From: Dickeya aquatica
GTDB taxonomy: Bacteria; Pseudomonadota; Gammaproteobacteria; Enterobacterales; Enterobacteriaceae
Length of the DNA: 64,000 nt
Direction: 5' to 3'
Assembly: GCF_900095885.1 (NCBI RefSeq)
Contig: NZ_LT615367.1
Coordinates: 1,736,001-1,800,000 of the forward strand
The translations under genes and the position numbers were made by a program. This document shows positions 32,216-41,867 of this stretch, piece by piece; within the stretch, counting starts at the first letter, position 1, and the number at the start of each line of letters is the position of its first letter. The notes beneath the pieces are model-generated. The model was not told where the DNA came from. It made no database searches and saw nothing but the letters and a program-made list of their open reading frames with translations.

Positions 32216-32367
32216 TAAAGACCTCATAAAGAGTGTTATTGTGGTTATCCGTCTGTCGTCCGGGCGGCTTGCCGATTCGCTGCCTGGGTCTGATGCTTAC
32301 CATATTACGTCGGGTGCGGCATACGCAGAACGATTTATTGGTGATGACTCACCACCGGCGTGGCGCG

Positions 32368-32472
32368 TTAGCCATGATCCCACGGAACCAGCAACAGGAT
32401 CAGTTCAATGACCACCACCACGACCAGCAATCCTATCAATTTTTTCCGCCACAGCCAGTCATCAAAGCGCAT
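32368..32472 (-). CDS. Possible 34-residue membrane protein
   Basis: A short ORF beginning MRFDDWLWRKKLIGLLVVVV ends with a hydrophobic helix and 'LLLVPWDHG'. A charged N-terminus followed by one Val/Leu-rich helix is typical of small inner-membrane proteins. The same frame also extends upstream to an ATG at 32616, which would give 82 residues and overlap the start of the divergent binding-protein gene. The start cannot be decided. The rest of 32228-32614 shows no gene. Confidence 0.4.
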   Translation of the reverse strand: MRFDDWLWRKKLIGLLVVVVVIELILLLVPWDHG

Positions 32473-32614
32473 AGTCAGTTCTCGTTGAGCCAAAATGGTG
32501 TGGAGGAGCAGTGTAGCTTTTTTTTCACTATCTTTATGCAATTTACGTACTTTGGTCGGCTTGCTTCCCGGTGCAATATTCGGACTTTTATCTTTCCAGG
32601 GGAAGTGAATCGTC

Positions 32615-34174
32615 ATGCATAAATCAGGCATGTCAGCATGGGTGGCAGCAATGATGCTGTCATGGAGTCTTGGCGTTCAGGCCGCGCCAGAGGCGACAGT
32701 AAAAGAGGGTGGCAACCTTATCATCGGCATCACCAGCGGCGACCCGCTGGTCGTCAATCCGCTGTATGCCAGCGACAGAACCACGTTAACGATTATGCAG
32801 GCACTGTATTCGCCGTTGTATAGCTATAACGAAGGCAAGCTGGAGTGGGGGCTGGCACAGAGCCTGACCCCCTCGGCTGATAACCTGACATATACCCTGG
32901 TGCTCAAACCCGGCCTGAAATGGCAGGATGGGCAACCTATCACCGCGGATGATGTGGTGTTCACCTTCAACACACTGCTGGATGAAAAACAGCACAGTTT
33001 TTTTCGCAGCCTGTTTGTCTATAACAACCGGCCGGTCGTGGTCAGTAAGGTGGATGACCTGACGGTCACCTTCACGCTGCCGCAAGTCAGCGCCGCTTTT
33101 GTGGGCTCGCTGGTGCAGATTTACCCGATCCCCCGGCATGTGTTTGCCAGTGAAACGGATTTATCAAAAAGCGCCAAAAACGATGCGCCAGTCGGCTCCG
33201 GGCCGTTTAAATTCAGTGAATACCGCTCCGGGCAATACTATGCCCTGAATCGCTTTGATGATTACTGGAACGGCAAGCCCAGGCTGGATGCGGTGACGTA
33301 TCGTTTCGCCCGCGATGCCAATGCCGCGCGGCTGGCGATGCAAAATGGCGAAATTAACCTCAAACTGATTGACCCACAGGATGTAAAGCCGCTCAACAGC
33401 ACCGGACGGTTCAACTTTATTATTTATCCTGAAGGCCGTCTGGCTTACATGGTGTTCAACCAGAATGTCGATAGCATGAAAAATAAGGCGCTGCGTCAGG
33501 CTATCGCCTATGCCATCAATAAGGATGAACTGGTAAAGACGGCGTTTACCTCGGAAGATTACGCCAAACCCGCTCCGTCGATTCTGACCCCCGATACCCT
33601 TTATCAAACTGCGGATGTTGCCACCTACGCCTATCATCTTGATAACGCGAAAGCCCTGTTTAAGGCGTCCGGTCAGCCGCAAGGGCTGAAACTGCGTCTG
33701 GCCTATATTAATACCAACAAGACTCAGGAAAGTATGGGGCTGTATATCCAGCAAAAACTCAAAGATATCGGCATTAATGTGGAGTTGCTGCCATTGGATG
33801 CCAACGCGATGTCGCAAAAAGGGCGCGACAAGAACAATACCGCGTATGAGTTGAGTCTCGGTGGCTACATCATGGGGGCTGAGCCGGACGGTTACAAATC
33901 GCTCTTCATGAGTGGTGAGGATTATAACTACGCACATTACAAGAACCCGGCGTTTGATGCGCTGTGGGACAGTGGCGCAATCGAGACGGATACCGCCCGG
34001 CGCGCCGCCATTTATAAGGCTATCCAGCAGACGGTCGCCAGTGACATGGTGTGGTATCCGATTGCTTATACCAATGCGGTGGTGGCAGTAGACAAACGTT
34101 TTGGTGGTACGCAGGAAGCAGAGCCAAAACCGGTCTATCTGTTTCAGGACTTATCAAAAATCTATCAGCAATAA
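32615..34174 (+). CDS. Peptide-type ABC transporter substrate-binding protein (SBP family 5)
   Basis: This 519-residue periplasmic protein has a signal peptide (cleavage after GVQAA, about residue 24) and the DppA/OppA-type fold. Family parts are 'ALYSPLYSYNEGKLEWGLAQS' near residue 65, 'YTLVLKPGLKWQDGQPITADDVVFTF' near 90 and 'LRQAIAYAINKDEL' near 295. It captures a peptide or related substrate for the permeases and ATPases that follow. GGGGAAG precedes the ATG. Location beside an amidohydrolase and D-amino-acid enzymes suggests a modified or D-amino-acid-containing peptide, which is an inference. Confidence 0.92.
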   Translation: MHKSGMSAWVAAMMLSWSLGVQAAPEATVKEGGNLIIGITSGDPLVVNPLYASDRTTLTIMQALYSPLYSYNEGKLEWGLAQSLTPSADNLTYTLVLKPGLKWQDGQPITADDVVFTFNTLLDEKQHSFFRSLFVYNNRPVVVSKVDDLTVTFTLPQVSAAFVGSLVQIYPIPRHVFASETDLSKSAKNDAPVGSGPFKFSEYRSGQYYALNRFDDYWNGKPRLDAVTYRFARDANAARLAMQNGEINLKLIDPQDVKPLNSTGRFNFIIYPEGRLAYMVFNQNVDSMKNKALRQAIAYAINKDELVKTAFTSEDYAKPAPSILTPDTLYQTADVATYAYHLDNAKALFKASGQPQGLKLRLAYINTNKTQESMGLYIQQKLKDIGINVELLPLDANAMSQKGRDKNNTAYELSLGGYIMGAEPDGYKSLFMSGEDYNYAHYKNPAFDALWDSGAIETDTARRAAIYKAIQQTVASDMVWYPIAYTNAVVAVDKRFGGTQEAEPKPVYLFQDLSKIYQQ

Positions 34175-34181
34175 CCCGCGA

Positions 34182-34205
34182 GGGCTGCCCGGCGACGGGT
34201 GGCCC
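34182..34205 (+). other. Intra-operon hairpin after the binding-protein gene
   Basis: GGGCTGCCC and GGGTGGCCC can pair over nine positions (two wobble) around GGCGAC, starting 8 bp after the stop. There is no T-run. Such stems after binding-protein genes commonly protect the upstream mRNA and let the binding protein be made in excess over the permeases. Confidence 0.5.
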
Positions 34206-34270
34206 TGAATCGCTGAATCTGTGCGAAAAATGCATTGATAAGCTGCAAAGTTCATGGATAACGAAGGTGT

Positions 34271-35224
34271 ATGAATAACCTTGTCGTGCGTCGGCTCGGG
34301 CAACTGGTGCCGATGCTCTTCTTTATTTCACTGGTGTCGTTTTTGCTGGTCAAGCTGGCTCCGGGTGATCCGGTGCTGGCGTATATTACGCCGCGGATGA
34401 GCCAGGAAGACATTGAGCGGGTGCGCCATAGCCTCGGGCTGGATAAACCCCTTGCGGTTCAATACCTGTTGTGGCTGAAAAATGTGGTGCAGGGCGACCT
34501 GGGGTATTCGCTGATTTCTCACCGCCCGGTGCTGACCCTGATTGCCGAGCGGTTGCCTGCAACGCTTGGGCTGATGGGGGCGTCGTTGGTGCTGGCGGTG
34601 TCGATAGCGATCCCGTTGGGGTTACTGGCCGGGGTGTTTCGTCACCGCTGGCTGGATCATCTGATTAATATCGTGGCATACCTCGGTATTTCCGTGCCCA
34701 TTTTCTGGTTTGGCATCTTGCTGATCATCGTGTTTTCGCTCTGGCTCAACTGGCTGCCGGGAATGGGAATGCGTAGCGTCGGGGTGGCGGACTCCTGGCT
34801 TGATGTGGTGCGACATGGTGTGTTGCCGTGCATCGCGCTGACTTTTTATAACCTGTCGCACTACATGCGGTATGTTCGTTCTCACACCCTCACTCAACTC
34901 AGCGCTGACTACGTACAAACGCAACTGGCATATGGCGCAACGTATACGCACATCCTGTTCCGGCATGTGCTGAAGAACGTGATGTTACCGGTGATAACGC
35001 TGTGTGGGCTGTCGTTTTCCGAGCTGGTTGTCGGGGCGTATGTCACCGAAAGCGTGTTCTCCTGGCCGGGCATGGGACTGCTGGGTATTCAGGCCATCAC
35101 GTCGCTGGATTACCCGCTTATCATGGCGATGGTGATGCTGTCGGCATTGATGCTGATGATAGGCAATTTGCTGGCGGATGTGCTGTATCGCGTAGCGGAT
35201 CCCCGTATTAAGGTGATGAGGTAA
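34271..35224 (+). CDS. Peptide ABC transporter permease (DppB/OppB-like)
   Basis: This 317-residue permease starts MNNLVVRRLGQLVPMLFFIS, with about six membrane helices. 'LAPGDPVLAYI...MSQEDIERVRHSLGLDKPL' is the typical OppB periplasmic loop and 'DYVQTQLAYGATYTHILFRHVLKNVMLPVI' is the ATPase-coupling EAA loop. It pairs with the following DppC-like permease. A 3-bp gap separates it from that gene. Confidence 0.93.
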   Translation: MNNLVVRRLGQLVPMLFFISLVSFLLVKLAPGDPVLAYITPRMSQEDIERVRHSLGLDKPLAVQYLLWLKNVVQGDLGYSLISHRPVLTLIAERLPATLGLMGASLVLAVSIAIPLGLLAGVFRHRWLDHLINIVAYLGISVPIFWFGILLIIVFSLWLNWLPGMGMRSVGVADSWLDVVRHGVLPCIALTFYNLSHYMRYVRSHTLTQLSADYVQTQLAYGATYTHILFRHVLKNVMLPVITLCGLSFSELVVGAYVTESVFSWPGMGLLGIQAITSLDYPLIMAMVMLSALMLMIGNLLADVLYRVADPRIKVMR

Positions 35225-35229
35225 CGGTG

Positions 35230-36075
35230 ATGGGAAGACGCTGGCAACAGGTGCGGCAACAGTTACGCCGCAATCGGCCTGCACAACTGGCGCTGGGGGT
35301 ACTGGTCATCTTTGGTCTCGCCTCAGTGCTGGCGTGGGCCAGCCCGTGGGACCCCAATGCCATGGCGATAGAATCGAGGATGCTACCGCCAGATAGCCAG
35401 CATTGGTTTGGCACGGATGAGTATGGCCGGGATTATTTTACCCGCGCGCTTTACGGCGGGCAGATTTCGCTGATGGTCGGGGGGCTGGCGATGCTGTTTT
35501 CAACCCTGCTGGGAACGCTGGTTGGCACTATCAGTGGTTATCTCGGCGGCTGGCTGGATACGCTACTGATGCGGGCGGTAGATATGCTGATGTCTATCCC
35601 GGCGTTCTTTTTACTGCTGGTACTCAATGCCTATCTTAAACCGGGCATTGCCAGCATCATTCTTATCATCAGTGCGTTGAACTGGATGAGCCTGTCGCGG
35701 CTGGTGCGGGCGGAAACGCTGTCGCTAAAAGAGCGGGAGTATGTGCTGTATGCGCGCGCCAGCGCCGCATCGTCATGGCGCATTATCCTGCGTCACATCA
35801 TTCCGGGGGTCTTGCCCACGGTGATGGTGGCCGCGACGCTGAATATCGCCTCAGCCATTCTGATGGAGTCAACGCTCAGTTTCCTTGGGCTTGGGGTACA
35901 ACAGCCGAATGCATCCTGGGGAAGTATGCTCAACAATGCCCAGGCTTATATTGGTGATGCCACCTGGCTTGCGCTGTTTCCCGGTATGCTCATCTTGCTG
36001 ACGGTACTCGGTTTTAACGTGTTGGGTGATGTTTTTCGTCGTGCATTTGAACCTGGTGGACAGCGTGATGAGTGA
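35230..36075 (+). CDS. Peptide ABC transporter permease (DppC/OppC-like)
   Basis: This 281-residue permease has an N-terminal helix ('[20 protein letters not shown]'), then '[27 protein letters not shown]', the OppC signature, and the EAA loop '[26 protein letters not shown]'. A GTG one codon upstream is an alternative start. It overlaps the first ATPase gene by 8 bp. Confidence 0.93.
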   Translation: MGRRWQQVRQQLRRNRPAQLALGVLVIFGLASVLAWASPWDPNAMAIESRMLPPDSQHWFGTDEYGRDYFTRALYGGQISLMVGGLAMLFSTLLGTLVGTISGYLGGWLDTLLMRAVDMLMSIPAFFLLLVLNAYLKPGIASIILIISALNWMSLSRLVRAETLSLKEREYVLYARASAASSWRIILRHIIPGVLPTVMVAATLNIASAILMESTLSFLGLGVQQPNASWGSMLNNAQAYIGDATWLALFPGMLILLTVLGFNVLGDVFRRAFEPGGQRDE

Positions 36076-37070
36076 AACACCCGAGCACAACCCGTTGCTG
36101 GTTATCGACAACCTCTACACGTCTTTTTTCACCCCGCAGGGCGAGGTGAAGGCGGTACGCGGCGTCAGCTTCAGCGTTGATGCGGGAGAGATTGTCGGTA
36201 TTGTTGGTGAATCCGGCTGCGGGAAAAGTGTGACCTGCAAATCGGTAATGCAACTGTTGGGAAACCATGGTCGCATCGTCGGGGGCAAATCCGTTTTCGC
36301 GGTGAGGATCTGGCGCATTATTCTGCCAAGGCGCTGCGCCAGCTACGTGGTAATGATATCGCCATGATTTTTCAGGATTCGATGACCGCGCTTAACCCGG
36401 TATTGACGGTAGGGCAGCAGATGCGTGACATCCTGAGGCGTCATCAGCAACTGGATAAAAAAACGGCCCGATCGCGCGCCATTGCCATGTTAGAGCGCGT
36501 GGGCATTGTCAATGCAGCGCAGCGTTACAATCAGTACCCGCATGAATTTAGCGGCGGTATGCGCCAGCGGGTCATGATAGCGATTGCGCTGTGCTGCCAT
36601 CCGGCGCTGTTGATTGCCGATGAACCGACCACGGCATTAGATGTCACGATCCAGGCACAAATTCTGCGACTGCTTAAACAACTGCAACAACAAACCGGTA
36701 GCGCCATCATGTTGATCACGCACGATCTTGGGGTGGTCGCGCAGCTTTGTTCGCGCGTCGTGGTGATGTATGGCGGTCTGGTCATGGAAGAAGGGTGTGT
36801 GGAAGACATTTTCTCTCGACCCGCACACCCCTACACTCAAGGGCTTCTGGCGTCGTTACCGCGTCATGATGTCGTGCGCCAGCGCTTGTCGCCAATAGAA
36901 GGTGCTCCGCCGGGATTGTTGCAACCGCCCGCCGGTTGCCCGTTTGCGGCACGCTGTTCGCAGCGCATCGCTATTTGTGAACAGCAGCCCCCCCCCGTCA
37001 GCGGTGTGGCAATCAGCACTGGGTACAATGCTGGCGGGTGGACGCCGGGGAAACAGATTATGCAGACTGA
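36068..37070 (+). pseudogene. Peptide ABC transporter ATPase (DppD/OppD-like), two apparent frameshifts
   Basis: The frame starts [20 protein letters not shown] with Walker A GESGCGKS, then breaks at the five-G run 36281-36285. Adding one G restores the expected '[19 protein letters not shown]'. The rest shows signature [15 protein letters not shown] and Walker [15 protein letters not shown] second break is at the nine-C run 36988-36996: one more C restores the family C-terminus 'NQHWVQCW' and a stop at 37070 that overlaps the next gene. With both bases added the gene has 334 residues, a normal length. Homopolymer sequencing error is more likely than true decay. Confidence 0.85.
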
Positions 37071-38042
37071 CTCATCGCCGTTAGTGCGTATTCGCGCACT
37101 GAAAAAATATTATGCATTGCGCCGGGGAGGGCAACAACCGCTGGTGCGGGCGCTTGATGGCATCAGCATGGACATCTGGCCGGGGGAAACTTATGGACTG
37201 GTAGGCGAATCAGGGTGTGGTAAATCAACCCTTGGGCACAGCCTGCTGCGGCTGTTTGATCTCACCGGGGGGACATTTATTTTGAGGGTGAGCGTATCAG
37301 TGCACTGCCGGAAAAAGCGCTCAAGCCGTTTCGAAAGCGTATGCAGGCCATTTTTCAAGATCCCTACGCTTCGCTCAATCCCGGAATGACGGTCGCACAG
37401 TTGATTGCCGAACCTATGCAGATCCACGGTTATACGCGTGAGGAGCAGCGGACGCGCACCCTGGCATGGTTGCATCGCGTGGGTCTGGGGAGTGAGCATT
37501 TGCATCGCTTCCCGCATGAATTCAGCGGAGGGCAACGTCAACGCATCAGTATTGCCCGTGCCCTCTCGGTAGAGCCGAAATTTGTGGTGTGTGATGAGCC
37601 GCTCTCGGCCCTTGATGTGTCAGTGCAGGCACAAGTGGTCAATTTGTTGCAGGATCTGCAACAAGAACTGGGATTAACCTATCTGTTTATTGCGCACGAC
37701 CTCTCAATGGTGCGCCATATCTCGAATCGAATCGGCGTGATGTATTGCGGGAAACTGGTTGAAGAAGCGCCCGCAGAGCAACTCTACCGGCATCCGGCTC
37801 ACCCCTATACCCGTATGTTGCTGGCGTCAATTCCGATACCTGAACCCGGCGGCGGGATCTCCGCACCGCTACCCGTGGCAGATGCAGAGGCGCTGACCAT
37901 AACCGGAACCGGCTGCCCGTTCTATGCCCGTTGCAGCCAGGCGAGCGAGGTATGCCGTACCGATGCGCCGCCATTACAGGAAATAACCGCCCGACACCGG
38001 GTGGCATGCTGGCATACGTCAGCCGAATCGCCAGCCGGGTAA
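37060..38042 (+). pseudogene. Peptide ABC transporter ATPase (DppF/OppF-like), one apparent frameshift
   Basis: The frame starts MQTDSSPLVRIRALKKYYAL with Walker [10 protein letters not shown]. It breaks at the six-G run 37267-37272; one more G gives 'LTGGDIYFEGERISALPEKA' and joins the downstream frame with 'QAIFQDPYASLNPGMTV', signature FSGGQRQRISIARAL, Walker B FVVCDEPLSALDV and the zinc-site-like 'GCPFYARCSQASEVC'. It ends 'RHRVACW'. The corrected length is 327 residues. As with the upstream gene, a single-base loss in a homopolymer suggests a sequence error. Confidence 0.85.
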
Positions 38043-38272
38043 CCGCGCTCATGAATGCACAAGCCGTCGGCCCGTCCTGCCCTGCGCGGGTTAACCAGAA
38101 ACCGGGGTGTCAAGCGCTGGCTTATGCCAAAACCTTCTTTAATGCCTGCCAGAGGATCTTTGCCTGTATCGGGAGCGGGAGGTAGAGTAAATGACGCTTT
38201 CGTGGCGGTGATGCAGGGATATGTGGAATATCGGCCATCGTCGCCGCGTTGTAAACCGATGGGAGAAGACCG

Positions 38273-39433
38273 ATGGAGATTACCCCAGCGCTGCTTGCGC
38301 AGGCTGTGACGTGGCGGCGTCAATTACACGCTAACCCGGAGCTGGGTTATCACGAGCATCAAACGGCCGGGAAGGTGGCCTCCTTATTGCGTGATTTTGG
38401 CTTTCAGGTGCAGTGTGGTCTGGCTGAAACCGGTGTTGTTGGCACACTGGAAAATGGGCCGGGGCCGACTATCGGGTTACGGGCAGATATGGATGCGTTG
38501 CCGATTACGGAACTCAACGCACTGCCCCATCAGTCATGCCGTAGCGGGGTGATGCATGCCTGTGGTCATGATGGTCATACGGCCATGCTACTGGCGGCAG
38601 CCCGTTATTTGAGTGAAACCCGCCGTTTTCGCGGTACGCTGCGCGTTGTGTTTCAGCCCGCAGAGGAGAACCTTGGCGGGGCGCGCCGCATGGTGGAAGA
38701 GGGGCTGTTTAGCCGCTTTCCCATGGATGAAATCTACGCACTGCATAACTGGCCGGGGTTGCCGCTTGGTACGCTGGCCGTCAGTGACGGGGCGATGATG
38801 GCCTCGCTGGATGCCTTTGACATCACCCTGACGGGCAAAAGCTGCCATGCGGCGATGCCGGAAAATGGCGCTGACCCGATTGTGGCTGCCGCGCAACTGA
38901 TTATGTCATTACAAACCATTCCTTCGCGGCGTTTGTCTGCCCAGTCATCGGCGGTTATCAGCATCACGCAGATAGCCGGAGGTGAGGCCATCAATGCTAT
39001 CCCTGAAAAAGTGGTACTGCGCGGCACGTTACGTTGCCTGCAAGCAGATGTGCGTGAGCAGGTCAGGGCGTTGATAGCCCAGCAGGTTGAACGCATCCCT
39101 GAACTGTTAGGGGTGTCTGGCGTGATTGAATATCATCCGGGGTATCCGGTGACGCAAAATGATGCCCAGGCCGCGCAATGGGTACGGGATACGGCTGTCG
39201 CCACGTTAGGGCCTGATCAGGTGCGCTGGGGCGTGAACCCTTCGATGGCATCGGAAGATTTTGCCTGCCTGCTGGAACACTGCCGCGGGGCGTACTTCTG
39301 GCTGGGCGTTGACGGCGATGAACCGTCTCATCCGTTACATAATGCCCATTATGACTTCAATGATGCCGCGATAGCCTATGGCATCCGCTTTTGGGTGGCA
39401 CTGGTTGAAAAACGCCTGAGCCCCCTGGCCTGA
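38273..39433 (+). CDS. M20-family amidohydrolase (HipO/N-acyl-amino-acid deacylase type)
   Basis: This 386-residue metallohydrolase has the M20D layout: 'RRQLHANPELGYHEHQTAG' at the start, 'LRADMDALPITE' and 'MHACGHDGHTAMLLAAA' (metal ligands), 'FQPAEENLGGARRMVEEGLF' with the catalytic Glu pair, and the dimerisation domain 'SCHAAMPENGADPIVAAAQLI'. The family removes acyl groups from N-acyl amino acids. It follows the peptide importer by 230 bp and may deacylate N-acetyl-glutamate made by the enzymes encoded at 41007-43881; that link is an inference. Confidence 0.9.
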   Translation: MEITPALLAQAVTWRRQLHANPELGYHEHQTAGKVASLLRDFGFQVQCGLAETGVVGTLENGPGPTIGLRADMDALPITELNALPHQSCRSGVMHACGHDGHTAMLLAAARYLSETRRFRGTLRVVFQPAEENLGGARRMVEEGLFSRFPMDEIYALHNWPGLPLGTLAVSDGAMMASLDAFDITLTGKSCHAAMPENGADPIVAAAQLIMSLQTIPSRRLSAQSSAVISITQIAGGEAINAIPEKVVLRGTLRCLQADVREQVRALIAQQVERIPELLGVSGVIEYHPGYPVTQNDAQAAQWVRDTAVATLGPDQVRWGVNPSMASEDFACLLEHCRGAYFWLGVDGDEPSHPLHNAHYDFNDAAIAYGIRFWVALVEKRLSPLA

Positions 39434-40020
39434 CGGCGAACTGCCTGCTGGCCGGTGCCAGCCATCACGCCGGTGCACGCATCGGACAGCCGCCGTCTGA
39501 ACAATGGTGGCTGACTGCGGTGCTAAGATACCGCGTGCTGCCGTCAGCGGGTACGACACGCCCGCGATCATTGCGATACCCGTTGTTCCCACCTGTTACG
39601 CCTTACGGCGTCAATCTTTCGTGTTTGCCGGTTTGCCTCTCCCTCGCCTGACGCTGGTTTGCGGCCGTGCACCAACAAGTGCCGTGCTCAGCGCAGCGGC
39701 GTGCGGATTATGTGTTAGCCATCAAGCAATATTGCGTCGTCACACATGACGACAGCCGCATGGCACAGTATCGTAGGGGCCTGATGTGTCAGGGCGGCGG
39801 GCATCAGAGAATCGCCCGCAGGCTGATAGTGTATCAAGGCTGATGGTGTACAAAAGCTGATGACCACCACGGCATAGCCGTGGCGAGATAAGGCCGTCCT
39901 GATCAGGGAGCCACCCTACCGCCTGATGAGAGGACAAATAGTCAACAACGGGCGATATCGTGGTGGCAGAAAGAGAGACAGAACCCCCGACAAGGGGCTG
40001 GAATAACGAGGACAAATAGG
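39434..40020. other. Gene-free stretch between the amidohydrolase and the DKNYY gene
   Basis: The 587 bp contain only short ORFs without ribosome-binding sites. A 17-bp imperfect tandem repeat, GGCTGATAGTGTATCAA at 39821-39837 and GGCTGATGGTGTACAAA at 39838-39854, is the only structure noticed. It may be decayed coding DNA, but I recognise no family. Confidence 0.5.
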
Positions 40021-40953
40021 ATGAAGTGGAACGGATATCTCGCGGTGGTGCTGGGTATGGCGGCATTATCTTCTCAGGCAGAGGTCAAACCGCCTTATCA
40101 GGTAGATCAAGGGCGCGTGGTGTTTCGCGCCTCGGTCAATGCCGACCCACAGGTGTTGGCAGGGGCTCGCGCAGATAATTTTAAGGTATTACAAAAAGGC
40201 GATGCGATGGCGCTGGCAGCTTCGGGGTCGCAGTATTACTGCAATCAGCAGCCGTTGCCCAAAGGCTTTAAGCCGGAAAGCGCCAAGCTGTACGGTGAGC
40301 ACTTTTTACTCACTAACGTTGGTTCTTACGTTGACTGCGCGCCGATGAAACAGACGATAGACGCGGCGAGCTTTGAGGCGCTGACGTTTCCTTTCTTTCG
40401 CGATAAAAATCACATCTGGTTGCCTGATGGTGAAATACTCGATGGCGTCGATGTGGCCAGTTTCAAGGCTATTGCCAGCAATCAGGCCATCGATAAGAAA
40501 AATTATTACTTCGTGGCAAACGAAATCAGCATCGTGCCCTACCAGAAGAACGCCCCGGTGGCTGGCGAATGTTATGGCTGGGCAACGATTGATGGGGTGG
40601 TTCATTATCAGGGAGAAGCGCGCCCGGATGTCGATGCCGCCAGTTTTCACTGCCTGACATTCGATACTGCGCTGGATAACGTGCGCTTTTATAAGTTTGG
40701 CAGAATCGGTACTGCGCTACCGGATGGCGTCAAGGCGGCGGCGATTAAACCGGTGGCGGATAGTGAGAAGCTGGCAACGGATGGACAGCGCGTCTGGTTT
40801 TTGGGCGTGGACACCGTTCTGCTCGAGGGGCTTGGTGTGTCCAATCTGAGCAGTAAACTGGATAGCAATGATTACACCATTAGCGATGGCAAAACCCGCT
40901 GGCACTGTGATTCGGTCAAAGTCAGCGGCCAGCCGCAGTGCCATAAAGGCTGA
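40021..40953 (+). CDS. DKNYY-family secreted protein
   Basis: This 310-residue protein has a signal peptide (MKWNGYLAVVLGMAALSSQA) and repeated modules with the DKNYY pattern ('RDKNHIWLPDGEILDGVDVASFKAI', 'IDKKNYYFVANEISIVPY', 'LATDGQRVWFLGVDTVLLEG'). Each module pairs an aromatic 'YY/VW' strand with 'DxxSF'. DKNYY proteins are cell-envelope or secreted proteins of unknown function. It is transcribed toward the D-amino-acid operon and ends in a shared inverted repeat. Confidence 0.8.
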   Translation: MKWNGYLAVVLGMAALSSQAEVKPPYQVDQGRVVFRASVNADPQVLAGARADNFKVLQKGDAMALAASGSQYYCNQQPLPKGFKPESAKLYGEHFLLTNVGSYVDCAPMKQTIDAASFEALTFPFFRDKNHIWLPDGEILDGVDVASFKAIASNQAIDKKNYYFVANEISIVPYQKNAPVAGECYGWATIDGVVHYQGEARPDVDAASFHCLTFDTALDNVRFYKFGRIGTALPDGVKAAAIKPVADSEKLATDGQRVWFLGVDTVLLEGLGVSNLSSKLDSNDYTISDGKTRWHCDSVKVSGQPQCHKG

Positions 40954-40966
40954 TACAACACGGCAA

Positions 40967-41000
40967 CGACGTCCGGTATTCCAAGAGATACCGGACGTCG
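40967..41000. terminator. 13-bp stem between convergent genes
   Basis: CGACGTCCGGTAT (40967-40979) and ATACCGGACGTCG (40988-41000) are perfect inverted copies with an 8-base loop, placed exactly between the stops of two convergent genes. There is no clear T-run, so it may act as a terminator or an mRNA 3' stabiliser on both strands. Confidence 0.65.
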
Positions 41001-41006
41001 CGCCGG

Positions 41007-41867
41007 TCAGGCGGCGGTTTGCTGGCGGATCATGGCGAGATAAATCTCACGCAACTGGCGCGTTATCGGCCCTGGTTTACCGTCTCCGACCGGGGTGCCA
41101 TCAATCTCGACCACCGGCCAGACAAAGGTGGTTGCCGAGCTGATAAATGCTTCTTTGGCGCAACGGGCTTCCTGTGGCGTGAAGGGGCGTTCTTCCACCG
41201 TCAGGTGATTATCTGCTGCCAGTTGCAGCAACGCCCGGCGGGTGATGCCGTGCAAAATGTCGTGACTCAGCGGGCGGGTAATTAAATGGCCATTGGTATC
41301 CACGATGTAGCAGTTACTGGAACTGCCTTCGGTGATCCGTCCGTTTTCCACCAGCCAGGCATCATCCGCCCCTTTTTCATGCGCCCACGCTTTGGCCATA
41401 CAGGCCATCAGCAGGCTGACGGTTTTGATATCGCGTCGATGCCAGCGTAAATCCGGGCAGGTTATCACCCGAATGCCGGTTTCAGCATTCGGGTGGTGGA
41501 TAATCGGGCGGGACTGGGTAAAAAGCGTGAGCGTCGGTGTGGCGTTGTGCGGGAAGGCAAAATCCCTGTCGCCGGTGCTGCCGCGGCTGAGCTGCAAATA
41601 AATGCCGCCTTCTTCAAGCCGGTTTTTTTCAATCAGCGCCAGATGAATGTCGCGTAATTCCGCTGTACTGACGGGCAGCGATAAATTCAGCTCGGCGCAT
41701 GAGCGGGCCAGCCGCGCCATGTGACCATCAAATTCCGCCAGTCGGCCATTGACCACCGCCGTGACCTCATACACCGCGTCAGCAAACAAAAAACCGCGGT
41801 CGAACACCGAAACCGTGGCCTGCTCTTCAGGCAGGTAACAACCATTAACATAAACAATACGTGACAT
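41007..41867 (-). CDS. D-amino-acid transaminase (class IV PLP enzyme)
   Basis: This 286-residue protein starts MSRIVYVNGCYLPEEQATVS, with 'VSVFDRGFLFADAVYEVTAV' near residue 20, typical of Dat. The PLP lysine lies in 'RRDIKTVSLLMACMAKAWA' near 145 and the conserved 'ITEGSSSNCYIV' follows near 180. It would transfer amino groups between D-amino acids and 2-oxoglutarate, giving D-glutamate. Its ATG overlaps the stop of the epimerase gene (TAATG), so it is the last gene of a three-gene operon. Confidence 0.88.
   Translation of the reverse strand: MSRIVYVNGCYLPEEQATVSVFDRGFLFADAVYEVTAVVNGRLAEFDGHMARLARSCAELNLSLPVSTAELRDIHLALIEKNRLEEGGIYLQLSRGSTGDRDFAFPHNATPTLTLFTQSRPIIHHPNAETGIRVITCPDLRWHRRDIKTVSLLMACMAKAWAHEKGADDAWLVENGRITEGSSSNCYIVDTNGHLITRPLSHDILHGITRRALLQLAADNHLTVEERPFTPQEARCAKEAFISSATTFVWPVVEIDGTPVGDGKPGPITRQLREIYLAMIRQQTAA

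Noticed and set aside
33164..33937. 257-codon ORF antisense to the peptide-binding protein
   Set aside because: It lies wholly opposite a well-conserved gene and shows no family pattern; a shadow frame.
36026..36367. A short stand-alone ABC protein of 113 codons
   Set aside because: It is only the N-terminal part of the first importer ATPase, cut by the G-run frameshift.
39504..39749. 81-codon ORF downstream of the amidohydrolase
   Set aside because: There is no ribosome-binding site or family pattern; the stretch is better left as gene-free.
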